Part shown: positions 10,617 to 18,890 of the stretch, piece by piece
Layout of the letters: every line of letters starts with the position of its first letter
How positions within the stretch are numbered: the stretch's first letter is position 1
Assembly (NCBI RefSeq): GCF_007833795.1
Contig: NZ_CP032702.1
Location: forward strand, 1,488,001-1,552,000
Source of the DNA: Candidatus Pantoea soli
Lineage (GTDB): Bacteria > Pseudomonadota > Gammaproteobacteria > Enterobacterales > Enterobacteriaceae
Length of the DNA stretch: 64,000 nt
Direction: 5' to 3'
The notes under the pieces: generated by a model
What the model saw: the letters and a program-made list of their open reading frames with translations, nothing else
Database searches by the model: none
What the model was told of the DNA's origin: nothing
Made by a program: the position numbers and the translations under genes

Positions 10617-10629
10617 CATACTCAGGAGC
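10617..10629 (+). promoter_or_regulatory. Candidate SgrS small-RNA target in the ptsG leader
   Basis: CATACTCAGGAGC spans the ptsG Shine-Dalgarno. The same stretch in E. coli ptsG pairs with the seed of SgrS, an sRNA that blocks ptsG translation under glucose-phosphate stress. The sRNA gene itself is not in this window. Confidence 0.55.
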
Positions 10630-10633
10630 TTCT

Positions 10634-12067
10634 ATGTTCAAGAACGCATTTGCGAACCTGCAGAAAGTAGGTAAATCGCTGATGTTGCCGGTATCGGTTC
10701 TGCCGATTGCCGGTATTTTGTTAGGTGTTGGTTCCGCTAACTTTAGCTGGTTGCCGGAAGTCGTGTCGCACGTCATGGCAGAAGCGGGCGGGTCGGTGTT
10801 TGCCAACATGCCGCTGATTTTCGCCATCGGCGTGGCGCTGGGCTTTACCAACAACGACGGCGTATCTGCACTTGCCGCCGTCGTGGCTTACGGGATCATG
10901 GTGAAAACGCTGGCAGTGGTTGCGCCACTGGTGCTGCATTTACCGGCTGCGGAGATCGAGGCCAAGCATCTGGCCGATACCGGGGTGCTGGGCGGCATTA
11001 TCGCCGGTGCCATTGCCGCGTACATGTTTAACCGCTTCTACCGTATCAAATTGCCGGAGTATCTGGGCTTTTTTGCCGGCAAGCGTTTTGTGCCGATTAT
11101 CTCCGGCCTGACCGCGATCTTCACCGGTGTCATTCTGGCCTTCATCTGGCCACCTATCGGTACCGCGATTCAGGACTTCTCACAGTGGGCCGCCTACCAG
11201 AACCCGGTGGTCGCCTTTGGTATCTACGGCGTGGTAGAGCGTGCGCTGGTACCGTTCGGCCTGCATCATATCTGGAACGTTCCCTTCCAGATGCAGATTG
11301 GTGAATTTACCAACGCCGCGGGTCAGGTGTTCCACGGTGATATTCCCCGTTACATGGCGGGTGACCCAACAGCAGGTAAACTCTCCGGCGGCTTCCTGTT
11401 CAAAATGTACGGCCTGCCTGCTGCCGCCATTGCCATCTGGCACTCGGCTAAACCGGAAAACCGTGCCAAAGTCGGCGGGATCATGATCTCCGCGGCGCTG
11501 ACCTCGTTCCTGACCGGTATCACCGAGCCGATCGAGTTCTCTTTCATGTTCGTGGCGCCAATCCTGTACGTGATTCACGCGATTCTGGCGGGCCTGGCTT
11601 TCCCTATCTGTATTCTGCTGGGAATGCGTGACGGCACCAGCTTCTCGCACGGTCTGATTGACTTCATCGTGCTGAGCGGTAACAGCAGCAAAATCTGGCT
11701 GTTCCCGGTGGTCGGGATCATTTACGGTCTGATTTACTACACTGTGTTCCGCGTGCTGATTGCTAAGCTGAACCTGAAAACCCCTGGCCGTGAAGACACG
11801 GCGATTGAGCAGAGCAGTGCAACCGGCAGCGAAATGGCCGGCAAGCTGGTGACGGCGTTTGGCGGTAAAGAAAACATCACCAACCTTGATGCCTGTATCA
11901 CCCGTCTGCGCGTCAGCGTCGCGGATGTGGCGAAGGTGGATCAGGCAGAGCTGAAAAACCTCGGCGCCCGTGGCGTGGTGGTAGCGGGCTCCGGCGTGCA
12001 GGCCATTTTTGGCACCAAGTCGGATAACCTGAAAACCGAAATGGATGACTATATCCGCAGTATGTAA
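10634..12067 (+). CDS. ptsG: PTS glucose-specific EIICB component
   Basis: The main glucose permease: it transports and phosphorylates glucose using phosphate relayed from EIIA-Glc. The 477-residue protein has the polytopic EIIC domain (about residues 1-385, with the conserved [10 protein letters not shown] motif) followed by a linker and the EIIB domain, whose phosphorylated cysteine is in [11 protein letters not shown] near residue 421. The start at 10634 ([16 protein letters not shown]) is the conserved one and has a CAGGAGC ribosome binding site; the ATG at 10610 lies in the leader. Length equals E. coli PtsG. Confidence 0.97.
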   Translation: MFKNAFANLQKVGKSLMLPVSVLPIAGILLGVGSANFSWLPEVVSHVMAEAGGSVFANMPLIFAIGVALGFTNNDGVSALAAVVAYGIMVKTLAVVAPLVLHLPAAEIEAKHLADTGVLGGIIAGAIAAYMFNRFYRIKLPEYLGFFAGKRFVPIISGLTAIFTGVILAFIWPPIGTAIQDFSQWAAYQNPVVAFGIYGVVERALVPFGLHHIWNVPFQMQIGEFTNAAGQVFHGDIPRYMAGDPTAGKLSGGFLFKMYGLPAAAIAIWHSAKPENRAKVGGIMISAALTSFLTGITEPIEFSFMFVAPILYVIHAILAGLAFPICILLGMRDGTSFSHGLIDFIVLSGNSSKIWLFPVVGIIYGLIYYTVFRVLIAKLNLKTPGREDTAIEQSSATGSEMAGKLVTAFGGKENITNLDACITRLRVSVADVAKVDQAELKNLGARGVVVAGSGVQAIFGTKSDNLKTEMDDYIRSM

Positions 12068-12120
12068 TGGATAAAGGCAGCCTGGCCGCTTCCGCGCACT
12101 TCCGCGTGGACGCCACTGAA

Positions 12121-12146
12121 AAGGCCCCGTATGGGGCCTTTTTTTA
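12121..12146 (+). terminator. Bidirectional terminator between ptsG and rhiN
   Basis: AAGGCCCC/GGGGCCTT stem (8 bp, GTAT loop) followed by TTTTTATT on the + strand and, read the other way, by CTTTTC. It lies between two convergent genes and probably ends both transcripts. Confidence 0.88.
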
Positions 12147-13286
12147 TTACAGATAGACTCGCAGATACTCCGTCAGGCACAGCAGGGCCATCGCCTGGCC
12201 ATAAGGCATCGACGTCAGCGGCACGTTGCGGTAGTAGTCGAGATCGCTGCCCATCGCGGTGCCAAAGGACACCTGTTTCAGTTCGCCTTGCGCATCAATG
12301 TGTGCGATGACCCCACGCAGGGCGTTTTCGGCCATCGGCAGGCAGGTGGCTGGCAGATAGCGTCTGCGCACGGCTTTCAGGATGCCATAGGCGAAACCGG
12401 CGGTCGCCGAGGCTTCAGGATAACTGTGCGGGTCGTCAAGCAGCGTATGCCACAATCCGCTCTCATGCTGGCAGCCTGCCAGCGCGTTAACCTGACTCTC
12501 CAGCACCTGCTGCAAAAAACGGCGCGTCGCGTGCTGCGGCGGCCAGTTCATCATGTCGAGAAAATCGGGGATAGCGATCGTCAGCCAGCTATTGCCGCGC
12601 GCCCAGCGCGCCCCGGCAAAGTGATGACGGCCGTCAAAGGTCCAGCCGTGAAACCACAGGCCGGTCTCTCGATCCATCAGATACTGCGTGTGCAGTAAGA
12701 ACTGGAAGCTGGCTTCTTCAACAAACTCCGGCCGCGCCAGCAGCTGGCCAATTTTTGCCAGCGCCAGAACGCTCATCATCAGCGTGTCATCCCACAGCTG
12801 CTGGTGATTTTCATTGTTGTAGACAATGTGCTGCAGGCCACCCTGTTCGGTGCGCGGCATGTCATACATCACCCATTCCGCCCAGCGCTCCAGCACCGGA
12901 CGCCAGGCGGGATTACCCGTCTCTTCATAGCGCCACGCCAGCGTCAGAAACGGGCAGACGGTGTTCACATTCTTGGTCGGCACGCCTTCTGCCAGGCGCG
13001 CGCTGAACCAGTCATCAATGATCTGCCGCGTCACGGCGTCGCCGGTCTGCTGATAATAATGCAGCATGCCGTACAACCCGATGCCGTGCGTCCATTCCCA
13101 GCCGGCCCAGCCTTTGGTATCTATGACGCGGCCATCATCAAGATGCAGCAGAAATTCACCGCCGGGATCGGTGATATTCACCAGGTTATCGCGCACGCGG
13201 TGAATCAGCTGCAGCAGTTCGCTGCGCGGCAGCAGATACGCAGGCTGGCGCAGCAGCGCGCTGTGTTTTACAGGGTGGAGGATCAT
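12147..13286 (-). CDS. rhiN: Unsaturated rhamnogalacturonyl hydrolase (GH105, RhiN-like)
   Basis: A 379-residue glycoside hydrolase of family 105 (YteR/RhiN type). These cytoplasmic enzymes remove the unsaturated galacturonyl residue from the ends of rhamnogalacturonan oligomers made by pectin lyases. Visible features are the alpha/alpha-barrel signature segments WEWTHGIGLYGM, QLWDDTLMMSV (with the aspartate used in catalysis in this family) and the WARGNSWLT motif. There is no signal peptide, as expected for a cytoplasmic enzyme. Its ATG overlaps the stop of the upstream transporter in an ATGA arrangement. The pairing with a GPH transporter matches the rhiTN operon of Dickeya. Confidence 0.85.
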   Translation of the reverse strand: MILHPVKHSALLRQPAYLLPRSELLQLIHRVRDNLVNITDPGGEFLLHLDDGRVIDTKGWAGWEWTHGIGLYGMLHYYQQTGDAVTRQIIDDWFSARLAEGVPTKNVNTVCPFLTLAWRYEETGNPAWRPVLERWAEWVMYDMPRTEQGGLQHIVYNNENHQQLWDDTLMMSVLALAKIGQLLARPEFVEEASFQFLLHTQYLMDRETGLWFHGWTFDGRHHFAGARWARGNSWLTIAIPDFLDMMNWPPQHATRRFLQQVLESQVNALAGCQHESGLWHTLLDDPHSYPEASATAGFAYGILKAVRRRYLPATCLPMAENALRGVIAHIDAQGELKQVSFGTAMGSDLDYYRNVPLTSMPYGQAMALLCLTEYLRVYL

Positions 13287-14887
13287 GATTTGTTCCTATC
13301 GTTGATCAGGGCAGGGAAAGGCGTGGCCGGAGGCGGCGAAGCCGGCAGCGGGGGCGCAGCAGGCTTATGGCGGTTGAGAAAACCGATATTGTTATTGCCC
13401 CACAGGTTTTCATAGCGCAGGCCGGCCAGCGATTCGACAATGGCGCGCGCCTGTGGCGTAATCTGCTCAGGCAGCGGCCGGCCGGCGGCGCGCATCTTCA
13501 GCGCCTCTGCATGCAGCACCGTATGCGTATGCAGATTCAGGGTAAAACGCAGGGAAATCAGAAAACCGCAGGCCAGCACGCCGAGCGTGCCCGCGCTCAG
13601 GATCAGCAGAATCGTGTGGCTGACCGCCGGCAACTGGCTGCTCTGGCCTGGGGTAAAGCCGGCCAGCTGCAGCACAATCCCCACCAGCATCACCGCACCC
13701 GCCTGTGAGGCTTTGCGTGTCAGCGTCATCACCCCGGCAAAGATGCCTTCGCGACGCTGGCCGGTGATCACCTCATCCACGTCGGCAATGTAGGTGTAAA
13801 TATTCCACGGCACATAATTGATGCCGCCGCGTCCCACGCCCGCACAGGCGGAAATCACCAGCAGCAGCGCAATGTCTGCGCCGCGGCCGCTCATGCCCAG
13901 CCCGGTATACGCCAGCACGCTGAGCGCGAACAGCACCACCACCACGCGATAAGCCGGCGCCGGCCCGAAGCGGATACAAAGCGGGATCATCACCATCACG
14001 GCCAGAAACTGCAGCACCGCCATGGTACCCAGCAGGGTGGAGGCTATCTGCGCACTCTGCATCAGCACAAACACCACATACCAGGTGAACACCGCATTAA
14101 AAATATCCTGCGCGATATAGCCGCCCAGATACATACCGAGGTGCTGACGAAATATACGCACCCGCAGCGTGGAAGCCAGCTCGACATACAGCCGCTGCAG
14201 GTGCCGGCGCAGCGTCAGCGACGCATGCGCGGGGTCGGTATGGCGGGATTGCGCCGTCAGGGTGCTGGCATCGCGTTCCCAGGTAACGCGCCACACCAGC
14301 CACAGCACCAGCGCGCAGATCGCGGAAAACACCAGGCTGGCATAGAAAAAGGAGACCGGATTGTCTTTGCCGAACGCTCCCAGCAGCAGGCCGGGCAGAA
14401 ACGCCGCCAGAATGCTGGAAAGCTGGGCCAGTGCAATACGCGCGCCGGAAAAGCGTGTTTTATGTTTGAAGTCATCGGTCATTTCCGGCACCAGCGTTTC
14501 ATAAGGCACCAGAATCATGGTGTAAACCACATCGAAAAACAGGTACGTCAGCAGATACCACCAGAAGCCCATGTCGCTGAACCACATCAGGCTGTAGCTG
14601 AACACCGCCGGAATGCCCAGCAGGATAAAGAACCTGCGCCGGCCGAAGCGCTTGCCCAGCCAGGTTGCGCCAAAGTTGTCGGTCAGAAAGCCCATCAGCG
14701 GACTGACCACCGCATCCAGCACGCGGGCGGCGGCAAAGATAAAGGTCGCCTGGAGGGGCGACAACCCGCAAAAGGTGGTGTAGAAGTAGAGCAGCCAGGC
14801 CGCGGTGAGCGCGGTGGTGCCGGCACCGAGAAAATCGCCGGCACCGTATGCCAGATAATGGCCCAGCCCGATATTGCGCGTTTTCAT
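13283..14887 (-). CDS. rhiT: Rhamnogalacturonide transporter (GPH/MFS family, RhiT-like)
   Basis: A 534-residue polytopic membrane protein of the glycoside-pentoside-hexuronide (MFS_2) family. About twelve hydrophobic segments can be seen, with the inter-helix motif SPLMGFLTDNFG and GKRFGRRR of the family. The start at 14887 (MKTRNIGLGHYLAYGAGDF) is chosen because a TCAGGAG ribosome binding site lies just before it and the homologous family N-terminus begins there; an in-frame codon at 15010 adds 41 unlikely residues. It is co-translated with rhiN and is inferred to import the oligomers that RhiN degrades. A long C-terminal tail (about 70 residues) is rich in proline and alanine. Confidence 0.82.
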   Translation of the reverse strand: MKTRNIGLGHYLAYGAGDFLGAGTTALTAAWLLYFYTTFCGLSPLQATFIFAAARVLDAVVSPLMGFLTDNFGATWLGKRFGRRRFFILLGIPAVFSYSLMWFSDMGFWWYLLTYLFFDVVYTMILVPYETLVPEMTDDFKHKTRFSGARIALAQLSSILAAFLPGLLLGAFGKDNPVSFFYASLVFSAICALVLWLVWRVTWERDASTLTAQSRHTDPAHASLTLRRHLQRLYVELASTLRVRIFRQHLGMYLGGYIAQDIFNAVFTWYVVFVLMQSAQIASTLLGTMAVLQFLAVMVMIPLCIRFGPAPAYRVVVVLFALSVLAYTGLGMSGRGADIALLLVISACAGVGRGGINYVPWNIYTYIADVDEVITGQRREGIFAGVMTLTRKASQAGAVMLVGIVLQLAGFTPGQSSQLPAVSHTILLILSAGTLGVLACGFLISLRFTLNLHTHTVLHAEALKMRAAGRPLPEQITPQARAIVESLAGLRYENLWGNNNIGFLNRHKPAAPPLPASPPPATPFPALINDRNKS

Positions 14888-15052
14888 GGCAAATTCTCCT
14901 GAAACGTGGACGATCCTTCCCTCATCACACCGGACGCCATGCCCGGATACATCCGAAAGTAGGGCGCGGCCTGGCGGGAAACCTTCGCAATAGCGCAACG
15001 TTTTTGTCATTCATGGCAAAAACGCAAAGAAAATGGCGCGATATCTCTAATT

Positions 15053-15072
15053 TATAAAACAGCGTTTCATTT
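15053..15072 (-). promoter_or_regulatory. KdgR-like operator upstream of rhiT
   Basis: TATAAAACAGCGTTTCATTT agrees with the KdgR consensus AATRAAAYRYYRTTTYATTT at all but two positions. KdgR represses pectin-catabolism genes and is released by ketodeoxygluconate. The site lies 166 bases upstream of the rhiT start, in the 351-base gap between rhiT and the divergent hinT. The rest of that gap shows only a probable hinT ribosome binding site (AAGGAAATGCACC) and no further gene. Confidence 0.65.
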
Positions 15073-15238
15073 TTATGGGGTTACACGGCGGCGGCTGGCG
15101 CGCGTCTGCGCCCGCCGGCGGCAGGAAAAACGGCGCAAAGGCAGCCAGTCAATGCAAGAAAAGTGGTGCTGAGGTTGAAAGAAATGGAATTCCTCACGCA
15201 TACTGCCTGACTGAACTCCAGGCTTAAGGAAATGCACC

Positions 15239-15589
15239 ATGGCTGAAGAAACCATTTTCAGTAAAATCATCCGTCGCGAAATTCCCGCCGACGTGGTTTA
15301 TCAGGACGAACTGGTTACCGCCTTCCGCGATATCGCGCCTAAAGCGCCCACCCATATTCTGATTGTTCCCAATGTGTTAATTCCGACCGCCAATGACGTT
15401 CAGGCCGCGCACGAGCAGGCGCTGGGCCGGATGATCACCGTAGCGGCGAAAATTGCCCGGGATGAAGGCATTGCTGAAGATGGCTATCGCCTGATCATGA
15501 ACTGCAACCGTCACGGCGGGCAGGAAGTTTATCACATCCATATGCACCTGGTCGGCGGACAGCCACTGGGCCCGATGCTGGCAATTTAA
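15239..15589 (+). CDS. hinT: HIT-family purine nucleoside phosphoramidase HinT
   Basis: A 116-residue histidine-triad hydrolase that cleaves adenosine 5'-monophosphoramidate and acyl- or aminoacyl-adenylates. The catalytic triad motif HIHMH is near the C-terminus (in [12 protein letters not shown]), and the N-terminal [13 protein letters not shown] is typical. Length is close to the E. coli protein. It begins the hinT-ycfL-lpoB-thiK-nagZ string, with 18 bases to ycfL. Confidence 0.96.
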   Translation: MAEETIFSKIIRREIPADVVYQDELVTAFRDIAPKAPTHILIVPNVLIPTANDVQAAHEQALGRMITVAAKIARDEGIAEDGYRLIMNCNRHGGQEVYHIHMHLVGGQPLGPMLAI

Positions 15590-15607
15590 CTTCAGGCGGA
15601 GCGCGCG

Positions 15608-15973
15608 ATGCGTCAATGGTGCTGTGCTGTACTGTTGCTGGGCCTTGCGGGCTGCAGCAGTGATAAACCGATGATCAATACCTCGCAGTCGCTGGTGATG
15701 GAATCATCCGTCCTGTCGGCCGGGATCATTACCGACGAGCCGACGCTGGCCAGCCGCGATGCGCAGATGCGGGCGTCGAGCGTGCTCTATAATCAACGTG
15801 AAACGCCGGTTACCGTGCACTACCGTTTTTACTGGTACGATGAAAAGGGACTGGAACTGGAGCCGGAAGAACCGGCGCAGACGCAAACCGTGCCGGCGCA
15901 TACCAGCGTAGAAGTGGCGTCGCAAATCGGCAATCTGACCGCCAGCAAGGTGCGTCTCTATCTTTATCTGTAA
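15608..15973 (+). CDS. ycfL: YcfL family lipoprotein
   Basis: A 121-residue lipoprotein with a type II signal peptide; the lipobox is LAGC with the lipidated cysteine at residue 16, followed by Ser-Ser, which favours outer-membrane sorting by the Lol system. The remainder is a beta-rich domain of the YcfL/DUF1425 type, with the YRFYWYDEKGLELEP segment. The function is unknown; co-transcription with lpoB suggests an envelope role. The ATG is preceded by GGCGGAGCGCGCG. Confidence 0.88.
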   Translation: MRQWCCAVLLLGLAGCSSDKPMINTSQSLVMESSVLSAGIITDEPTLASRDAQMRASSVLYNQRETPVTVHYRFYWYDEKGLELEPEEPAQTQTVPAHTSVEVASQIGNLTASKVRLYLYL

Positions 15974-15983
15974 GGAGTAACCT

Positions 15984-16580
15984 GTGATTCGCAGTGTACA
16001 ACGTTCCGGCGCGCTGTTATTTGCGCTGATGCTCACCGGTTGTGTGATTAAACAGCAAACCCCGGCGCCGGTTGAACCGACGCAGCCCACCACGCCCACG
16101 CAACCCGAGCAGCCGCCCGCGCAGCCAGCGCCGCCGCCGCAGACCGTGCCGCAGCCGCCGAAACTGAAAACCATCAACTGGAGTGCCAGCGTACAGCCGC
16201 TGGTGGCCAATATGGTGCAGTCCGCCGGCGTAAACCCGGGCAGCGTACTGCTGGTAGACCGTATCAAAAACAGCACCAATGGCGCGCTGCAGATTGAAAA
16301 GGCGACCAGCGCTATCGAAAGCGCGCTGGCGAATAACGGCAAATTCAGCCTGGTCTCTGCCGATCAGCTGAACCAGGCGAAGCAGACGCTGGGCCTGTCG
16401 CCGGAGGACAGCCTTAACTCCCGCAGCAAAGCCATCGGCCTGGCGCGCATTGTCAACGCGCAGTACGTGCTCTACAGCACGGCGCAGGGCGATGTCAAAG
16501 CGCCGACCCTGCAGATGCAGCTGATGCTGGTACAGACCGGCGAGATTATCTGGTCGGGTAATGGTGTTGCACAACCCTGA
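15984..16580 (+). CDS. lpoB: Outer-membrane lipoprotein LpoB, activator of PBP1B
   Basis: LpoB reaches across the periplasm to activate the transpeptidase and glycosyltransferase of PBP1B. The 198-residue protein has a lipobox ending at Cys20 (MLTGC), a long proline/glutamine/threonine linker (about residues 24-58) that forms the flexible stalk, and a globular C-terminal domain with VDRIKNSTNGALQIEKA. It is about 15 residues shorter than in E. coli, mostly in the linker. Its 3' end overlaps thiK by 20 bases. Confidence 0.93.
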   Translation: MIRSVQRSGALLFALMLTGCVIKQQTPAPVEPTQPTTPTQPEQPPAQPAPPPQTVPQPPKLKTINWSASVQPLVANMVQSAGVNPGSVLLVDRIKNSTNGALQIEKATSAIESALANNGKFSLVSADQLNQAKQTLGLSPEDSLNSRSKAIGLARIVNAQYVLYSTAQGDVKAPTLQMQLMLVQTGEIIWSGNGVAQP

Positions 16581-17382
16581 TCCCCTGCTGCTGCAACGGA
16601 TTCAGCAACAATGGCCGACGGCGCAAGCTGCCGGTCATTTTTTCGCGCTGCCGGGGCTAAGCGGCCAGAGCGTGCGGGTGCAGTGCGGTGCCCGGCAGCT
16701 GCTGGCGCGGCGCGCGCCAGAACAGCCGATTCCTTTTGTTGATCGCCAGCGCGAGTTCCGCCTGCTGCGCAAGCTGTGCCAGGCGGATCTGGGTCCGCAG
16801 CCGCTGAGCTGGCAGGCGCCCTGGCTGCTGCAGAGCTGGCTGCCGGGTGATGCGCTGACGCCAGCCCGCTTCAGCGCGCAGCGCACCGAGGTCATTGCGC
16901 TGCTGGCGCGGCTGCATCAGCAGCCGCTGACCGGCTACCGGCTGCAGCTGGCCCCGCTGCTGCAGCGCTACTGGCAACTCTGCCGGCAGCGGCATCTGCG
17001 CTGGCAGCAGCGCTTAACGCGCCTGCTGCAGCGTGGTGAGCCGCAGCCGCTGCGCCTGGCGCCGCTGCATATGGATGTGCATGCCGGCAATGTGATTGCC
17101 ACGCCGGCGGGCCTGCGTCTGATTGACTGGGAGTATGCCGCGGACGGCGATGTCGCGCTGGAGCTGGCCGCTGTCTGTACCGCTGACGGCGGCGATCGGC
17201 ACGCGTGGATCGCCGGCTACGCCACACGTGCACGGCTGCAGGAAGCACAGCTGGCGCAGCAGATCGGGCGCTGGCAGCCGTGGCTGCAGCTGCTGATGGC
17301 CAGCTGGTATCAGCTGCGCGCCGAACAGAGCCAGGATGACACTTTGCAACGGCTGGCGCAGGCCAGCTGGCAGGACCTTTAA
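16561..17382 (+). CDS. thiK: Thiamine kinase
   Basis: Phosphorylates thiamine to thiamine monophosphate in salvage. The 273-residue protein has the aminoglycoside-phosphotransferase fold: the catalytic loop HMDVHAGN (Asp172, Asn177) and the metal-binding DWEYA motif (Asp189) are present. The N-terminal half is poorly conserved and very rich in leucine, glutamine and arginine. The ATG at 16561 lies within lpoB; a GTG three bases later is an alternative. The 20-base overlap implies translational coupling. Identification rests mainly on the C-terminal kinase motifs and the neighbourhood. Confidence 0.88.
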   Translation: MVLHNPDPLLLQRIQQQWPTAQAAGHFFALPGLSGQSVRVQCGARQLLARRAPEQPIPFVDRQREFRLLRKLCQADLGPQPLSWQAPWLLQSWLPGDALTPARFSAQRTEVIALLARLHQQPLTGYRLQLAPLLQRYWQLCRQRHLRWQQRLTRLLQRGEPQPLRLAPLHMDVHAGNVIATPAGLRLIDWEYAADGDVALELAAVCTADGGDRHAWIAGYATRARLQEAQLAQQIGRWQPWLQLLMASWYQLRAEQSQDDTLQRLAQASWQDL

Positions 17383-17397
17383 TTCAGGAACCGAACG

Positions 17398-18441
17398 ATG
17401 ACGATGAACACCCCCGGACCGCTCATGCTGGACGTGGAAGGCTACACGCTGGACGCTGAAGAGCGTGAAATTCTGCAACATCCGCTGACCGGCGGTCTGA
17501 TCCTGTTTGCCCGTAACTTCCATGATGTCGAACAGCTGGCGGAACTGGTGCGCCAGATCCGCGCCGCATCGCGTCATCGGCTGGTGGTGGCGGTCGATCA
17601 GGAGGGCGGCCGCGTGCAGCGCTTCCGCGAAGGCTTCACGCAGCTGCCCGCTATGCAGTCTTTTGCAGCGTTAAACGATCTGCACACGGCAGGCGAACTG
17701 GCGCAGCAGGCGGGCTGGCAGATGGCTGCGGAGATGCTGGCGCTGGATATCGATATTAGCTTTGCGCCGGTGCTGGACGTTGGCCATATCAGCGCCGCCA
17801 TCGGCGACCGTGCTTTCCACGCCGATCCGGCTATCGCGCTGCAAATGGCGCGCCGCTTCATCAAGGGTATGCACGAAGCGGGCATGAAAACCACCGGCAA
17901 GCACTTTCCGGGACACGGTGCGGTCAGCGCCGATTCGCATAAAGAGACGCCGCGCGATCCGCGTGACATGGCGACGCTGCGTCAGCACGATATGTCGGTG
18001 TTTAAGCAGCTGATTGATGAACAGCTGCTTGATGCCGTTATGCCTGCGCATGTCATCTATACCGCGGTGGATCCGCATCCTGCCAGCGGCTCGCCATACT
18101 GGCTGCAAACCGTGTTACGCCAGACGCTGGGCTTTGAGGGCGTGATCTTCTCTGACGATCTCTCCATGGAGGGCGCGGCGGTGATGGGCAGCTATGCTGA
18201 ACGCGCGCAGCAGTCGCTTAACGCCGGCTGCGATATGGTGCTGGTGTGCAATCAGCGTGCCGGTGCGATCAGCGTGCTGGATAATCTGTCGCCGGTGCCG
18301 GCGCCGCGTGTTACCCGGTTATATCATCAGGGACAGATTGATCGTCAGCGCCTGCTGGCCAGCGATCGCTGGCGGCAGAATCACCGTCAGCTGGGCGATC
18401 TGCAAACCCGCTGGCTGGCGCATAAAGCGTTCGCCGGCTGA
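17398..18441 (+). CDS. nagZ: Beta-N-acetylhexosaminidase NagZ
   Basis: A family 3 glycosidase that removes GlcNAc from anhydro-muropeptides in cytoplasmic peptidoglycan recycling; its products also signal AmpC induction. The 347-residue protein contains [11 protein letters not shown], the KHFPGHG motif with the catalytic-loop histidine nearby (ADSHKETP), and the nucleophile aspartate in [10 protein letters not shown]. The start at 17398 follows AGGAACCG; an internal ATG six bases later is possible. It is a few residues longer than in E. coli. Confidence 0.96.
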   Translation: MTMNTPGPLMLDVEGYTLDAEEREILQHPLTGGLILFARNFHDVEQLAELVRQIRAASRHRLVVAVDQEGGRVQRFREGFTQLPAMQSFAALNDLHTAGELAQQAGWQMAAEMLALDIDISFAPVLDVGHISAAIGDRAFHADPAIALQMARRFIKGMHEAGMKTTGKHFPGHGAVSADSHKETPRDPRDMATLRQHDMSVFKQLIDEQLLDAVMPAHVIYTAVDPHPASGSPYWLQTVLRQTLGFEGVIFSDDLSMEGAAVMGSYAERAQQSLNAGCDMVLVCNQRAGAISVLDNLSPVPAPRVTRLYHQGQIDRQRLLASDRWRQNHRQLGDLQTRWLAHKAFAG

Positions 18442-18470
18442 CGACCCGCGGCCCGGAGGCGCCACCACGC

Positions 18471-18490
18471 CACAGCGCCGATGCGCTGTG
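18471..18490 (+). terminator. Hairpin after nagZ, possible terminator
   Basis: CACAGCGC/GCGCTGTG is a perfect 8-bp stem with a CGAT loop, 30 bases after the nagZ stop. There is no T-tract, so it may need Rho or act only to protect the 3' end. Confidence 0.4.
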
Positions 18491-18741
18491 TGCGGTGTCA
18501 GCCATCCGGGCTCCCCTTCAGACCCGCTGCCAGCTGCTTTGCCTGCCGATGCAGTTGTCAGGCATGACCGCGCCCGCAGGCGCTGGCGGCATGGCGTTGC
18601 GGTTTCGTCCGTTTCCTAATGAAAACCTTTTACATTTTCCCGCCAGCGGCGCGAAGGAAATGTCAAAACCGCAGTCTTCACGCCGTTGTAGCGTGATGCA
18701 GTGCACAAAATGTGTAACATTCTGATAATGCTGCTGAAAGA

Positions 18742-18755
18742 TTGATGTACATCAA
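18742..18755 (+). promoter_or_regulatory. FNR box upstream of ndh
   Basis: TTGATGTACATCAA is a perfect match to the FNR consensus TTGAT-N4-ATCAA. It lies just upstream of the putative ndh promoter, so FNR bound there is expected to repress ndh without oxygen, as known in E. coli. The remainder of the 449-base nagZ-ndh gap holds no convincing gene. Confidence 0.85.
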
Positions 18756-18760
18756 TTTTC

Positions 18761-18789
18761 TTATGAACTGATTATCACGGCGTGATACT
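18761..18789 (+). promoter_or_regulatory. Putative ndh promoter
   Basis: TTATGA (18761-18766), a 17-base spacer and GATACT (18784-18789) form a weak sigma-70 promoter. A start near 18796 would place the centre of the FNR box at about -47, close to the reported proximal FNR site of E. coli ndh. Confidence 0.5.
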
Positions 18790-18890
18790 CTGCCCTCAGC
18801 TCGCGATTTAACGTCGCCAACCCTATGTTAATTAAGGTTTTTACTTAACCTTTGATTAACTTCTGGTTTACAACTTTGAGGGGGTCTTCA

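Noticed and set aside
18495..18725. A 76-residue frame in the nagZ-ndh gap
   Set aside because: It has no clear ribosome binding site, follows the nagZ hairpin and runs into the ndh control region; its residues show no family features.
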